Assembly: GCA_000507305.1 (NCBI GenBank)
Contig: DF239032.1
Span: 186,001 to 250,000, forward strand
DNA length: 64,000 bases
DNA from: Breviolum minutum Mf 1.05b.01
Lineage: Eukaryota; Sar; Dinophyceae; Suessiales; Symbiodiniaceae
Direction: 5' to 3'
A program made the position numbers and the translations under genes. The first letter of the stretch is position 1; each line of letters begins with the position of its first letter. Of this stretch, positions 21,576 to 33,891 are shown piece after piece. The notes under the pieces were generated by a model that worked only from the letters and a program-made list of their open reading frames with translations, was not told the origin of the DNA and searched no databases.

Positions 21576-21689
21576 ACACTCCCTAAAACCAACAGTTCGC
21601 ACCTGAAACTAGGCCTTTTGCCCCAAAAGGCAACTCATATTCCAATTATCCATTTTCAGGTGCGAAAAATGTTAGTTTCAGGGAGGGTA
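21576..21689. mobile_element. Family-A introner-like element
   Basis: Left end ACTCCCTAAAACCAACAG; right end GTTAGTTTCAGGGAGGGTA. The inner arms GCACCTGAAA and TTTTCAGGTGC also pair. About 114 bp. No flanking exon could be established here. Confidence 0.75.
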
Positions 21690-22952
21690 AGTGATCTGCC
21701 AGGAATCGACTCAGACTCAACCTTTTTTCAAGAAAAAAAGGGGCATGGAAACATATTCTCAAGGGACACAGCTTGGCGTATCAAAGTACGGGAGGTCCTT
21801 AAAACTTGAAAGGTGGTTTTGATGTCATCCCAAAAGTTATACATATCACCTAAGAAAGTTCATTCCTTTATTTGAGGCAATAAATCTGTGTTTCAGGTTG
21901 GTCCAAAATCATGAACTTCGAGTTACCTCCCAGATCCATCCCACGAAACCCGATACCTTGGGACCTCCCCCCGGTGCCGGACATGGCAAAGCCAGTGCGT
22001 CTGGGACGGCAAGGTCACGTTTGAGCCACGAAGTGGCGGCAGTGTAGTTTAGGCAGAAATGAAAACATGTCACCAGTTGAGGCATCCAAAATTTCAGTAT
22101 TTCAACTAATTTGGACAATAAATATTCTCACAAGTCATCAAGTCATACAATGAACAACCAAGACTGGTATTCACATTCGCAATTATCATGTGTTTATCTT
22201 ATTTGATATGATTTGTATATATACCCTATTTCTCAAGCAAATGTCTTCAAGTTAAATCTACGCATAGTCAATATATATATATATAAATATATTTAAATAC
22301 ATACAGTATATGAATGGTGAAAACTGATTTGCATTGCACCTCTGTTTACAACCATTCGCAGCTGCTGGGCGACTGAGCAGCCATCGCCGGAGGCGATCTT
22401 TGGAGGAGACGGAAACCCAAGCGGTGTATATGTTGACGTATCTCAACGTATCAGGAATATATGTGTACATAATATTTATATTTGTCATCATAGTGACAAT
22501 GAGACTGATATAGATCATACATTAATTATCTAGGTATGCTTTTATTGTATTTATCTATTAATCATATCAGAAATATGATATACTGATATGTCAATCACAT
22601 ATCTCAGCATCAAAACCCATGGTGTGCGAAAGCAACTAGCGCGGCGTTTTTCGTGACAAAAGCCTTCCAGCACTTCTTTATTCATTGTAGCCATGAGATA
22701 TTCAACTGAGTGCCGCAGGTTTCGGAAAAGTAGAAGCCGATCCCCTACCTTTCTACTTGATGTCACGGTTTAAACAAAGAAGCATCCAAAACAGGTAATC
22801 ATTGTGTTTGACTGTGAGCCTTAGCAATTCCATACATTTCATCACCCAAGTCTTTTTGACATCTCTTTGACATGTTTTTTAAAAAGAGATCACGTGATAT
22901 ATACACACATATGTTAATCGAGATTGGTGTTGATAGTTCTTCTCCCTCACAG

Positions 22953-23859
22953 GCGGTGGAAATTACTGATGGTGCTGGGCCTTGTGCTCCATGCAACCTC
23001 GGCGAGCTCCGCAAGATCGGCACAGAAACGGCAGTCACTTGGAGTTGTTGTTACGAAGTTCGATTTGATGCAATGGGATGAAAGTTGTTGCCATAAGAAA
23101 AACTATTTGTTTAGTGTATGGAAACAAACTAATTATTGAAGCTTCAAGGTGTTGGGTGTTTTTTTTTGTGCGGGGGGGGCTTCCCAGCAAGAAAAGAAAA
23201 GCGTTTAATATAGTATATAATGTTGCTGAAGAGATGGTTTGAAAAAGGTCTTTGATTTGACAAACCTTGTCAAGGAGGAAGTTTACTTTATTGTATAGAC
23301 CCCTTGATTATGTCAGTAAGTCACTTAGTGCCCTACAGCATGGCCACATGCATGGTCTTCCAAATTAAACCGTTATTTTTGGTGCTAATTTGATTTCAAG
23401 ATCCAGGTACTGTATCATATGCGCATTTAGTGGTTGGTGGGGAAGGGATACAGGGTGAGGTATCAGTATTAAGCTGAACAGGACGGGCCGGAGCCTGATC
23501 GTAGGTTCCCATCATCAAGACGTTTCGGTTTCAGCTTGAGTCAGTGACCCATGTGAATCCAAGATTGAAGGATGTTCATGATCAGCGATTAACACAACTT
23601 GAATCATCAATTGAAGCATCACCAAGTCCATTAATTATCGTAACAGTACCCTCACTGAAACTAACAGCCAGTTTAAGCCCCTGAAGATGGATGGTTGGAA
23701 TAGTATGTGATCCTGTTGGATTGACTCCATCTTCAGGTGCGAAGTAGTAGTTTTAGGGAGTGTGATCATCCAAAAACATGGTCCACCTATGTTTGGGGCA
23801 AATTTAACGGCGACTATTTCAGCCGAGTTCACCGCCCAAATGGTGTGGGTGAACAGTAG
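22953..23859 (+). CDS. Two-exon candidate gene end with a family-A element in the intron
   Basis: Exon 22953-23057 (AVEITDGAGPCAPCNLGELR..., phase 0, GT donor) joins 23761-23859 (CDHPKTWSTYVWGKFNGDYF..., TAG stop). The second exon begins immediately after GGGAG in the right terminal repeat of a family-A element. An alternative frame of exon 1 (LLMVLGLVLHATSASSA) looks like a signal peptide and is also open, so the frame is not certain. Family unknown. Confidence 0.4.
23647..23763. mobile_element. Family-A introner-like element
   Basis: Left TACCCTCACTGAAACTAACAG, right GTAGTTTTAGGGAGTGTG, with the internal ATCTTCAGGTGCGAAG arm. It ends at the inferred 3' splice site of the exon at 23761. Confidence 0.75.
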
Positions 23860-24049
23860 GCTTTCATCCTTCCCCACATTTTTCGCCCCAAAAATATCAG
23901 GTTTAGGAATTATAGAAAAAATACCCAGATTTTTTGGACTTCATTATCTTCATTTATTTATTTAGTAACTATCAACAATCTTACCAAGTTGAATGATCAC
24001 CAAGTTCATCAACATCATTAATCATCAAAGATATATGCTAAATATAAAG

Positions 24050-24165
24050 ATCTGGTCAAATTATAGCGACCTCACACGACCTCAACCCCAATGGTGTTTT
24101 AGCGAGGGAAATCTCTTATTTCAGGGAAATCTGGGTTGGTGAAATATGGTTCCATTTGACCAGAA
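24050..24165. mobile_element. Family-J inverted-repeat element, copy 1
   Basis: Ends TCTGGTCAAATTATA and TTCCATTTGACCAGA. The inside has AGCGACCTCACACGACCTCA and TTTCAGGGAAATCTGGGTTGG. The same ends and core recur at 44159-44280. Confidence 0.75.
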
Positions 24166-24383
24166 AGATATGAATACATATAATACGTATAGTTCTCCTT
24201 CTATTTGAAAAAGTCCCATTTTGTTATTTTTAACCATGTATTCCTCATCAACCCCCCAAGAAATATATCTAAACTCTTAGGGGTGAACCATCCCCTGGCC
24301 CTGATGGTTGATGGTTCAACTATACAAAAAAAACCCTACATCCTCCCCTCCTCCTCCTCCCGTCACGGTGGCCTCCCTCCCAG

Positions 24384-24833
24384 GTCCACCTGGCGCAATG
24401 CCTTAACAGCTCGCAGTTCTGCAGCCATCAGTTTTCATGACTTGGCGCGCCAGGAGATCCAACGAAATGGGGAAACACGTGGTTTGGCACTAGGGAAAAG
24501 GACATTTCAAGACACCAAGGATTTTTTTCATTGGAAATCTATAGGTAAAGTGGGCAGAACTATACTAGTCACGTACTGCAATATACATCTCGAGGTCCAG
24601 GTCATGTACTGCAGATAGGTTGGGAGATATGATCACAAAACGGGGGTCCCAATCTCTTCTCAAAGACTGTGAGATCCCTTTAAGATCCTTTAAGATTCTA
24701 GGCATCTCATTTTGAGACGTTTTTGTTCAAACAATCGGAGGGTTCTTGGTGAAAGTCTCCGGATCCGTTTCACAGGACAACAACCATGCAAGCAGTAGTC
24801 AGGTGCGGGAACACAGATGGGATCGCATGGGAA

Positions 24834-24924
<91 letters not shown>

Positions 24925-25222
24925 ACAGTTCTTCATAGGAATCTAAGGTTACCCCCCCCAAACACCCCCCTCCCTTAAAATTATAGCCAGCCTTTAAGGG
25001 ATTACCTGAAGCCCACCCTTCTTGTCCCTTATTCAGGCCCGGCCATTTCAACATTCAACGGGGGTTACCCCCTTGGTGGTTACTCCGTCAGGTGGTCGGT
25101 TGGGCCAATTTGGATGCTTTGGATCGTCCGCATCATGTGGAATGTCCCTTCGGATCCGATTTTTCGGGGCGTTTTTTTTGGGGTGGAAAATCGTGGTGAA
25201 GGTTTACTATTCCTGGGGATGA
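24384..25222 (+). CDS. Three-exon candidate gene end, function unknown
   Basis: Exons 24384-24481 (STWRNALTARSSAAISFHDL), 24756-24802 (SGSVSQDNNHASSSQ) and 25037-25222 (ARPFQHSTGVTPLVVTPSGG..., TGA stop) join in phase with GT-AG introns. The second intron contains a (TTG)n array. The last exon is open in two frames, so its reading is less sure. No domain recognised. Confidence 0.4.
24834..24924. repeat. (GTT)n microsatellite
   Basis: About 30 uninterrupted GTT units within an inferred intron. Confidence 0.98.
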
Positions 25223-26770
25223 TGTTGGATGGATTGGGTAGCAAAGGGTGATTGTTTTTTTTTGGGAGTTGTTTTTGTGAATTTTATTAGTGGATAGTTT
25301 TAGTTGTAATTATGAATGGTGATTGTTGCGTTTGCAAATTCTAGGTCTATATTTGTAGCACTTGGGTGCTGTCTAAGTAATCATTCGTGTATGTCAACAT
25401 GTGTTTGTGTGCTTACATCTGCATAATGTTTCTTCAATATAACATAGTGGTCATATATTTGATGTTGTTTTTGGACGACCATAGCTGCTGCCTTATGTAG
25501 TATCTAGTGGGGCTTTACAAAAAAGCACACGTGATGCTGGGCGGGTTACAGGCATTGAGACCATCAATCGTGTACGACGCCATTACTTGGAGTTTTTGGA
25601 CCAGGTTGGCTGGTGAACAGGGAGAAATCCTGCGTTCACCAGTTGAGGTTGGTAGTTGAAATCCCATTAGTTACGACGGGGTTTTAGCACCATCCAAACG
25701 GTGGTTGGAAATGGGATTTCTGAACTTTTGACAGTAGCAAACTAGTTTGCTAATTAGATTTTTATTGGACATTTGGGGTTACTGGCCTTACCTAAGCGCT
25801 GGGTGTGTGACTTCAGGACCACGACGACTCCTACCATGAACACCAGGGATACAAGTAGAATATCCTGCAATTTCTGTAAATTTTTGTTGGTCTCAGTTGA
25901 GGACAGTAAGATATATAGATAGTTTTATTCTATTTTCTGTCTTTTCCAAGACACTTGTACATGTATAGATACATGTTTAGTCATTCCATTTACGGTACAT
26001 GTATCACAAAATTTGTCCAGTCACCCTCACAAACACATGTTTGATTTGTTTACCTTTTCATCCATAGAGAACAAAGATGTTTGCTGTTCATTTAATCTGA
26101 AGCAGCGTTTGCTTTTCTCCCGTGTTTTTGATTGGGCTATATAGAAGATCACTTGTTGACGACTTGGGAGAGAACACCCAATTCGTTCCAGCTGAATCAG
26201 CGATGGGTGAAGATAGTTGCCAGCTGAATTTACATACCCGATGAAAGTTGAAGTTGACTAGTTGAGACCTTGAGTTTTTATATGCGAATTCAAAAGGGGT
26301 AGCACACGAGTTTAAATTACAATGCACATATCCGTGATTCACGGATTTCTTATATCACCACTAACACGAAAAATAATCCTCTCCACTCATGGTGACCATC
26401 GTTTTGGGTCACCATCCTAGATGAAGTGCCCATTGCTGCAAGAGTTGCTGGGATGAGAATAAAAGCAAACCACCACTTCCTTTTTCTTTTGTTTGGACAT
26501 CATTTCCCATAGGATCCATGAGACTGGCATATTTACCTAATATTGAATCCATAAATTTAAGCCAAATGTAGGCAAATATGTCACTCCCATGAATCCTATG
26601 GGTTTGTATACCCTAGGAATCATCCAGGATCTCTCTTGTCCCTGGTTTTAACTCTGGGGATCCCCAAAAAAAACACACCCTGCAAAAAAAACAACACGAA
26701 TCCTGATAACACCCCTCTATCTTTTTTGCATGGTATATAATCCAAGTGCTTCTTAGGGTACCAAAACTAC
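25223..26770. other. Interval without a supported exon
   Basis: Nothing coding found. Contains one family-F element (26506-26602) and AT-rich sequence. Confidence 0.5.
26506..26602. mobile_element. Family-F inverted-repeat element, copy 1
   Basis: Ends CCCATAGGATCCATGAGACT and CCCATGAATCCTATGGG, with inner arms GGCATATTTACCTA and TAGGCAAATATGTC. Also found at 41204-41300 and 42237-42326. Confidence 0.8.
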
Positions 26771-26878
26771 GTGGTTTCAACTATTTTTCATTTGCACCCC
26801 GAAACTTGGGGAAAAATGATTCCCATTTTGACGAGCATATTTTTTTCGGATGGGTTGAAAGTTGAAACCACCAACTAG
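26771..26878. mobile_element. Family-E introner-like element providing an acceptor
   Basis: Left GTGGTTTCAACTATTTTTCA, right GTTGAAACCACCAACTAG. The last AG is directly followed by the open exon at 26879. Confidence 0.75.
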
Positions 26879-27132
26879 AAAAAAAACAACTTTCGCGGGG
26901 GCCTATAAAGGATCCGAACGAAACACCCGAAACGAAACCCCAACCGAAGCCAACCAACGAATCGAATCCGCGGCTCGGCTCGGCTCCACCCGGGCAGTTT
27001 GCTGGAAGCTCATGGGATTCAATGGAGCCTCCGTTGGATGAGTGGCTTGGGATCCATGAGGAAACGAAACCGCCGGTTGGATTGGAGGATTCACCATGGA
27101 AGGACCTTGGTTATTGTTTTGGTAGCCTTTAG
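26879..27132 (+). CDS. Proline-rich exon, function unknown
   Basis: Open from the end of a family-E element. Encodes a charged, proline-rich linker (DPNETPETKPQPKPTNESNP) and then EPPLDEWLGIHEETKPPVGL. Either it stops at TAG (27130-27132) or it is spliced at the GT donor after 27109 (ACCTTG then GTTATT). GC content is well above the surroundings. It is likely disordered, and no family is recognised. Confidence 0.55.
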
Positions 27133-27276
27133 GAATCACTGGGGGATTACCTGTGCATAAAAAAGATGGAGGGGGTGAATTTGGATTTTGTGCGTTTTTT
27201 TTTAAAGCTGTTTTTATAGATAGAGGGGTGAGGATTCTTGATTTATTTTTACCAGTTTTTTTTTCTTTACGGGGGG

Positions 27277-27420
27277 GGATCTCCAGTTCCAGTCCCCATC
27301 AGTGACTTGAGATCCTGGATGGTTCTTTGGGTAGTAAACACCTTCCAGGAAAAAGGTATGATTTGGATCTACTTCCCCACGGGTCCCAGGGATGCAATTC
27401 GTGGGAAAATAGAGGTTTAG
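27277..27420 (+). other. Segment sharing a coding-like stretch with 62060-62160
   Basis: Encodes PVPISDLRSWMVLWVV in one frame. 62060-62160 encodes SPVPTSDLRSRLILRVLRP. The DNA CAGTGACTTGAGATCC is identical. It may be a duplicated exon or a dispersed repeat. Confidence 0.3.
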
Positions 27421-27629
27421 TGGTTGGGATTCCTGATTCTAAAATGTTTCATGTCATCCTGGTGGTTATGATTGCATCCTGGGTGGGGGGCAGATACAAG
27501 GTATGATGGTTGTGTGTTTTTCATTGATTTGTCCGGAAACTTTTTGAACAAGGTCGGACTCATGTGTGGAGGAATGATTTACTTGTAGACACATTGTGAA
27601 TAGGATGAGGATTTTGCTGCACCCCTCAA

Positions 27630-27765
27630 CTGCAAGGATTTGGTGTGCAAAAGAATTGGAACTTTTTAAGTATTCCCCATTTTGGAATAGGTCACGGATC
27701 ATGCTTGGGCCAGCCAATGAAATGCGTGCCGTGGGACAACTGTTGCCATACACCTTGGGCTGTCC
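27630..27765 (+). CDS. Possible isolated exon
   Basis: One frame reads ARIWCAKELELFKYSPFWN and then IMLGPANEMRAVGQLLPY. Composition is protein-like, but neither splice edge is clear. Confidence 0.25.
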
Positions 27766-27967
27766 CCTCCTACCCAGTAGTAGGAGGGATAATCATGGGA
27801 ACCTAGCTATCACCCATAATTTCAGGGCTGAAAAAACCTGCGGTTTTCCATGGGTTGTTGAGGTTTGTTTGGTGGTTGAAGGTAAACGTACCTACAAAAA
27901 ATTGTGATGCTTGTGATGCTTCTGATAATCACTAGTACTTGGAGGGTGGGAACAACCCAACGTATAC

Positions 27968-28087
27968 CTTACCAGGTGGCCAGGTGGTGGTTTCAAATAT
28001 GTTTTTATTTTCACCCTGATCCTTGGGGAAATGATCCAAGTTGACTAACATTTAAATTTATCAGATGGGTTGAAGCCACCACCTGGC
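27968..28087. mobile_element. Family-E element with modified ends
   Basis: Ends CCAGGTGGTGGTTTCAA and TTGAAGCCACCACCTGG. The usual terminal CTAG is lost, so this copy does not offer the AG acceptor of other family-E copies. Confidence 0.75.
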
Positions 28088-28181
28088 TTTGATATCACAT
28101 ATCTATACATATCTACATATGTCCCTTGAACTACACTTTTTTCCACCATTCCACCTGCAGTGAAACCTTTTCTGTCCACAG

Positions 28182-29346
28182 TTTTTTTGACTCAGAAACT
28201 GCGCAATCGCGACATTGGTGGTTCTTTCAGGATAGGCTGCCACCATTGAAGACACATGACGTTTTGTTAGGCCATAGGAAGACGTGGCAAGCCAAACTGA
28301 CAGGATTAAGGACTTGGAATTGCCTTTGTTTTGTTACATCTCCCCTTGAAAACAAAGCTAACATTGGAAGATTCATCATTTTTGTCCAATTTTTTCATAC
28401 AAGATACAGATACATCTTCATTCACGGTTGTTTCTTCAGTGTCATGTTAGTGAACCCTATAACTTCGATCTACTCCCCCCCCACCCACCTCGTTGCTGGC
28501 ATCCCGGGGGGCCAAGGGGGTAGGAATACTTAGCAATTGGAACATCCATTCATTTTTGATGGAGGTTTCAAGCATGTTTTTTTACCGGGACGTATTGTTT
28601 TCCGGGATAATGTGGCTCAAGGTGCCTGAGTTGAATCTTTGACTTTTTGTTTGTTGACATTTTGTGTTTGAGCTTTTTTGTTGGAATGCTTTTGGTCCAT
28701 CATGGTTCATCGGGCCTTATTGATTTGGTGTTCATCTCAGGGATGGTTTTGGGACGATCTCATGACAGCCATTGAGGAGGAGTTTTTTGGCGGTGAAACG
28801 ACTACTACGGGGTACAGGGTATATATATATGGGTATGTAAGGGTTACGGGGAACATGCTATAGGGGAGGTAGGCGACGCAGCACTGTATCACAGATATAG
28901 CGTAATTGTATCTAGTTGCTATGAAGTGATGAAACAACATCCCACCCAAATTGGTTCATTATTCTGGGTCATTGTTTCAAATCATTCAACTGTTGCTTCT
29001 TGGCGTGGGTGGTAGAGGTCCTAAAATGGCATATTCAGTTGCCCAGATCATGTATAGTAACGTATCGCATGATAGTTGATAGATATGTGCAACAAGTGGA
29101 GCATCCTTTCGAGACAACACATCTATGATTCAGGATGAGAACATGTCTTTGGACTGGCTTCAACATATATCCATGTCATTGTTAAAGACCCGAAATATGG
29201 GTTACTGTAGGCTTTTTGTCTCCAATTTCGGACACGCCACGGTTCGCGGGTTCTCCCTGAGGTATGATGAACTCATACCCTACAAGGGTCGAACTTTGAA
29301 GGGCAGGCAGCGGCAGTTGGGGATCCGGGTTGCTGTCTTTTTGTGA
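28182..29346 (+). CDS. Three-exon gene end, function unknown
   Basis: Exons 28182-28332 (DSETAQSRHWWFFQDRLPPL and DVLLGHRKTWQAKLTGLRTW), 28741-28811 (GWFWDDLMTAIEEEFFGGET) and 29211-29346 (LFVSNFGHATVRGFSLRYDE... to TGA) join in phase (0 then 2) with GT-AG introns. Short aromatic-rich exons and a basic C-terminus (GRTLKGRQRQLGIRV). No recognised domain. Confidence 0.5.
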
Positions 29347-29778
29347 CAACAAATGATTGCAAACAAGAATAGGTACTCCCCCCGAAAATAAATCAAACGT
29401 ATATAAAATTCATGTATACATGTCCCCTGACTAAATGATTCAATTCGTGGGACTGGAAGACATTTGCCTTTCTCCTTTTGAAATAGGCTCCCTTTTTAGG
29501 GGACATTCGTTCATTTCGCAGGGGTGTATTCAAGGTTTTTAATGAACGGAGAAGATACACATATTTTTTGAGTTCAATTTTGGTGCCAAGTTTTTTTTTG
29601 AAAGTTGGATTCTAAGTTTCATATATCCATAGCTTTATCATAGCTTCCTTGTATTATATAAACCACAAGGGTAAGGATGATTTCTGTGCGTGTGGTGGAT
29701 TGCATGCAGCAGTTGGGGGGGTATTTTGGTGACCCTAAAGATGCACCAGTTGATCCCGCTTCATTCTGGGTAGATAGA

Positions 29779-29882
29779 TGGGTGTTTCCAAAAATAGGGG
29801 TACCCCCAAATCATCTATTTTAATATGGTTTTTCATTATAAACCATCCATTTTGGGGTATCCCTATTTTGGGAAACACCCAG
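29779..29882. mobile_element. Family-H palindromic element
   Basis: Ends TGGGTGTTTCCAAAAATAGG and CCTATTTTGGGAAACACCCA, with inner arms GGTACCCCCAAATC and TTTGGGGTATCC. About 104 bp and nearly a full hairpin. Only one copy in the window. Confidence 0.8.
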
Positions 29883-29943
29883 ATGTTTCTAAGGAAACAA
29901 CTTCGCCTGTTGTTTTTTTTTAAATGTTCTTTTGGTATCCAAG

Positions 29944-31480
29944 TGAGCGGTGAAAGCCGAAACAGCCATCTGCTGTTGAAATCTCGGAAAACTGCAGCAA
30001 ATACGGTAAGACGACAACGGGAAGACGACAACGACAAAAAAACACCACATAGTGGAAGGCTGGACTGAAGGTTAGACTAGGTTCGGTCCAGTCAACAATA
30101 GGAATGAAGCAGCATTTGTCATCTTTTGTTCCGGAATGAAATGGATGAAGTCATGCAATTTTTGGTTGACTTAGATTCATGAGATAAAAAATCACTTGAG
30201 CATGTGAACATCCGAAAGTCTCCAACTACAAAAAGCGGGTGCAATCACCATATCAAGTTCACTGAATGGTTCAATTTACCAGGCCTAACTGAGTAGTTGA
30301 AAAGGATTTTTGAAACAGGGTTTATACAGCAGCACCATTGAGTGTTTGGGTGTATATCCCTCATCTTCCAGTTCCCCATGTATTTTTTTTGGAAGCAAGC
30401 TCCCTGTGTTGCCAATATATCAGGTAACTAGACTCGACCCCTGGTTCCCAATATCTAGGGAATTGTAAGATGAGGATAAGGAATATAACACGTGAACGTT
30501 GATGTTCACCAAACAACCCGTCCTCATGGCCGAGGATCTGATTTTTGTTCAACCGACTTCCCTGGAATTCGATGTTTCAAGATATGTTCAACAGAGAAAG
30601 TGATGCAGTCATATGCAACTCTTGGCCAGAATGTCCATATTGAATTTCAAAAATCGTTCAAAAATCTATAGTTATCATGTGGAAGTAATCCTGCACCAGT
30701 TGCAGTAATAACTATATATATATATAATATATATATATATATATTATTATATTATATATATTATATATCATATATATATANTTTTTTTTTTGCGTTTTTT
30801 TTTCTCAAAAAAAAAACATCCCCAGGTGTTTGTTTTTTTGTTCCGCTGGATTTATCTGAGTCCGCAAGGCCCCTCCATTTCGCCCTCTGGATAGCCTCTT
30901 CCGAATCCAATGCAATCGGATTGGATGGCTTAGAGGCGATGATGATATGGTGGAGGTTTTGGGGGTTTTTGTGACTCACCAAAAGACTCAGAAACAAAAA
31001 AAATGTTGAAACGGGTGATCTGTAAATTACTGGATATCTCCACTTAGAGGAAGGCACCTGTGGTTTTTGTTTGGGGATGGGTGGGAAGGGTTGGGGAGGG
31101 TTTAAAAAAACATGCTCAAAAGGTGACCATTGGTGACCTTCAAGGATGGGAGATAAAAAAATGTCACGCATTGAATCACCTGGGATACCTAGATATCTTA
31201 GATTTTTGTCCACTTAATCCAGATATATCCAGATGTTTTGGCAGTATCACTTGACTTCCCAAGTTATAAACATATAATGATACCTTCCAGGTTCAAAGTG
31301 ACCGCGTTGTTTGCCGTTTTTTTTTGCATAGCAATTTCTCCGCCATCAACGGTCACACGTAAAACACTGCAACTCTGCTCAGGACGTGAAGGTTTTGTTG
31401 TGTCTCGGCTGCGGAAAGCCCTGCTGGGTCAAGTTGAGTCACAACAGGGCGAAAAGTTGTGGTCAGAAAATCTTCCCTGA
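29944..31480 (+). CDS. Candidate gene end with a hydrophobic segment
   Basis: 30826-30949 (LDLSESARPLHFALWIASSE...) ends in phase 2 and joins 31291-31480, which starts FKVTALFAVFFCIAISPPS (possible membrane span or signal-like core) and ends ...SENLP with TGA at 31478-31480. 29944-30005 (SGESRNSHLLLKSRKTAANT, then donor GTAAG) may be an upstream exon, but its phase does not fit without a missing exon. Function unknown. Confidence 0.4.
30705..30800. other. AT-rich palindromic stretch with an unknown base
   Basis: Runs of TATATA lead into an n at 30781 and then a poly-T tract. This is probably an unresolved sequencing or assembly position. Confidence 0.9.
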
Positions 31481-31774
31481 AAATTCATGTGTGTTGTTGA
31501 TACGATTAGTGTGTTAGATATTTTTTTGTTTGTTTATATATGACAGAAAGTGTGTGTGTATATAATATATAGTTTTATAAATATATGTAGATATCAAATC
31601 AAATGTTCATGTTTGCATGAAAAGACAAAAGATGTTTCGTAAATATATTTGTTTAAAAAACATCTTACAGTGCATATCTCACATATGAGACTTTGGTGTT
31701 GTGATTTGGGGAAAAATCACCCTTGAAATTCAACATGGATAAGTACTCAATGACTCCAGGAGTTACCTTTCCAA

Positions 31775-31895
31775 ATACCCCCCTGAAAATTAGCATTTTG
31801 AATAACCTTAAATTGAAATCCCCTATTTGCAAAGGAAAATCATCTTCCAAGCCTCTATTAATTATGGTGTTCCATCTTGATTTTCCAGGATGTAT
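31775..31895. mobile_element. Diverged family-C element
   Basis: Left ATACCCCCCTGAAAATTAGC, right TTCCATCTTGATTTTCCAGG, with ATCATCTTCCAA inside. It matches the family-C plan (CCTGGAAGATTAACATGGAA). Confidence 0.6.
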
Positions 31896-32040
31896 GTTGG
31901 TTTGATTTTCCAGGTTGTCATTGTAGTATGGGATACCACCGTACTTGAGCAATCTCGCTTCGTCGGGGCAAAAGGCTTTAAGATCAAGTCGGTGCATCAG
32001 ATCATCTCCAAAAATCTCATGTAAAGCAAGACTTACGATA

Positions 32041-32160
32041 CACCTCGGAAGTTTAACAGCTCACCCTTGAAAGCCACGGTGGTTGGAAGACTATATACTT
32101 TCCTATTTGGGTAACTGGGTAACTTTTCCAGGGAAAACTCGCTGTTAAACTTCGGGAAGT
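32041..32160. mobile_element. Family-B inverted-repeat element, copy 1
   Basis: Left CTCGGAAGTTTAACAGCTC; right CTCGCTGTTAAACTTCGGGA. The other copy (57918-58053) fills an intron. Confidence 0.75.
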
Positions 32161-32616
32161 CAGGTTCTACAAATGCCATGACTTTCCGTGTGATCTATCC
32201 ACCGATTTTATGGACAAGTTAAGGATAGTGGAATTCTACCACAATTAGAATACACAGTATGTCCTTGTAGAAAAGCAGCTATACATATTTATAGCATGTG
32301 TATTCACATATATTTGCATGTAGCATGGTTTGTAAGATGGGTTTAGGATATTATCAAGCATATTCAATCATGATTTGTAAGACAACTCTCAGGGTATTCA
32401 AGACAACGGCCAGAGCCATGGCTCAAGAGTCGCAGCTCTGACTGACAAGAGATGCTCCGGCAAATGGTGAAACATGGTGAAACTCCACGACTTTCCATAT
32501 TCACAGAGTTTTGCAGAAGTCATACTGTTGATAGTTCAGAAATCTTGTTAACAACCACCGTTGGGATGTATAAAACCTTGTAAATAGTGGGATATCTACC
32601 ATATCTATTGGTGCAG

Positions 32617-32895
32617 GACTGATTTCATCAACCGTATCACCTGACCTTTTCCAAATGTGTCGCTTTTTCAAACGTTGCATGTTGGCCGCCCAAGCCATCA
32701 TACCACATATATTAGGACCTTTCCCGCCCCGAAAAAGATAGGTTTCAGCACAGTCTCCCACACATTTTCTCGCATCCTTACGGGTCTCACCATGACCACG
32801 GGGTGGGGTCTCTCGTAGCGAGCCAACATATCAATGCCGACGACGCGGCCGGTGTGGGACCGTGCGTTGTCCAGTTACATCTTAGTTTTCGATGA
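32617..32895 (+). CDS. Possible exons upstream of the BTB gene
   Basis: 32617-32715 reads SSTVSPDLFQMCRFFKRCML and AAQAIIPHIL. 32749-32895 reads HSLPHIFSHPYGSHHDHGVG and SQHINADDAAGVGPCVVQ. Both follow AG and have high coding-like GC, but the gap between them is too short for a normal intron and other frames are open at 32818-32935. Treat as unresolved. Confidence 0.3.
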
Positions 32896-33633
32896 CGACT
32901 GGACCGTGCGTGTGCCCGGTTCCGCTGGATCAGAGAGTCCGTTTTTTGGTCAAGAAAAAAGGTGGGGAAAGGTGGAAGCATTTAGAAACAACCGGGTGAA
33001 CTGATAGGGGGTGTTAATTGTTATCCCCTAACCAGAAGAAGGGGGGAAAAACCATGGAAACAATTTATCAACAGAAACCTCCCAAAAAGCCTGTTCACTT
33101 CTGACTGTTTTTTTCCAGGGGAAGCTGTTTGTATAAATTCAGTTGGACGGGCCTCAAGCGGGAAGTGATTCTTCCATGATTGTGATGGCTTTTGAGGTGG
33201 CAAAATTTTGAAATGCCACAGATGGTCGTCACTGCAACAGTTACCAGATGTTTTCCAAGACTTTAGGAGGCCTTTTGGATTTCAAAAGAGTTTTAGCTTC
33301 CTAATTTTTGGACTTCAATAGGGTTTTAGCTGCCTATATAGGTATAGATATCAATAGTTAAAACTTCTCTATACTATAGCCTTAGGTTACCATCTGAATT
33401 CGGACATGTTCTCTGTGAATCTCGGATGTGTGCAACCAATCTTTTCAGTTGACACTTCAAAGATTTCATTTTTGATGGTTTTGGACATGAACTTGTCTTC
33501 ATAGCGTCCATTGGCACCGGGATCATGGGAAAAATGAATGTGCAAACAACTCAAATTTCCAATTGTTAATCTCGACTGAAGTATCCAGCTTCCCACTTGC
33601 AGTCGATAGTGGGGAAAACAACATGTTTTTTTT

Positions 33634-33867
<234 letters not shown>

Positions 33868-33891
33868 GCGGCAGTATCAAAGTTCAAGAAA

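Larger units (their letters stand above)
20100..22952. other. Non-coding, repeat-bearing interval
   Basis: No exon found. It holds a third, decayed copy of the LRR-gene C-terminal region (20480-20760, compare 17690-17930), a family-E element (20256-20365) and a family-A element (21576-21689). It also has AT-rich microsatellite-like sequence around 22260-22310 and 18470-like TATATA runs. Confidence 0.5.
31481..32600. other. Interval with two introner-like elements, no supported exon
   Basis: Holds a diverged family-C element (31775-31895) and a family-B element (32041-32160). The rest is AT-rich. Confidence 0.5.

Noticed and set aside
23164-23185. Poly-T/G tract as a possible terminator
   Set aside because: In a eukaryotic context a short homopolymer is not evidence of a terminator.
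30761-31213. 150-codon minus-strand frame
   Set aside because: It crosses the unknown base and is antisense to the better supported exon 30826-30949.
32418-32433. CCATGGCTCAAG as a possible spliced-leader relict
   Set aside because: It lacks the TTT of the leader and is not upstream of an open frame.
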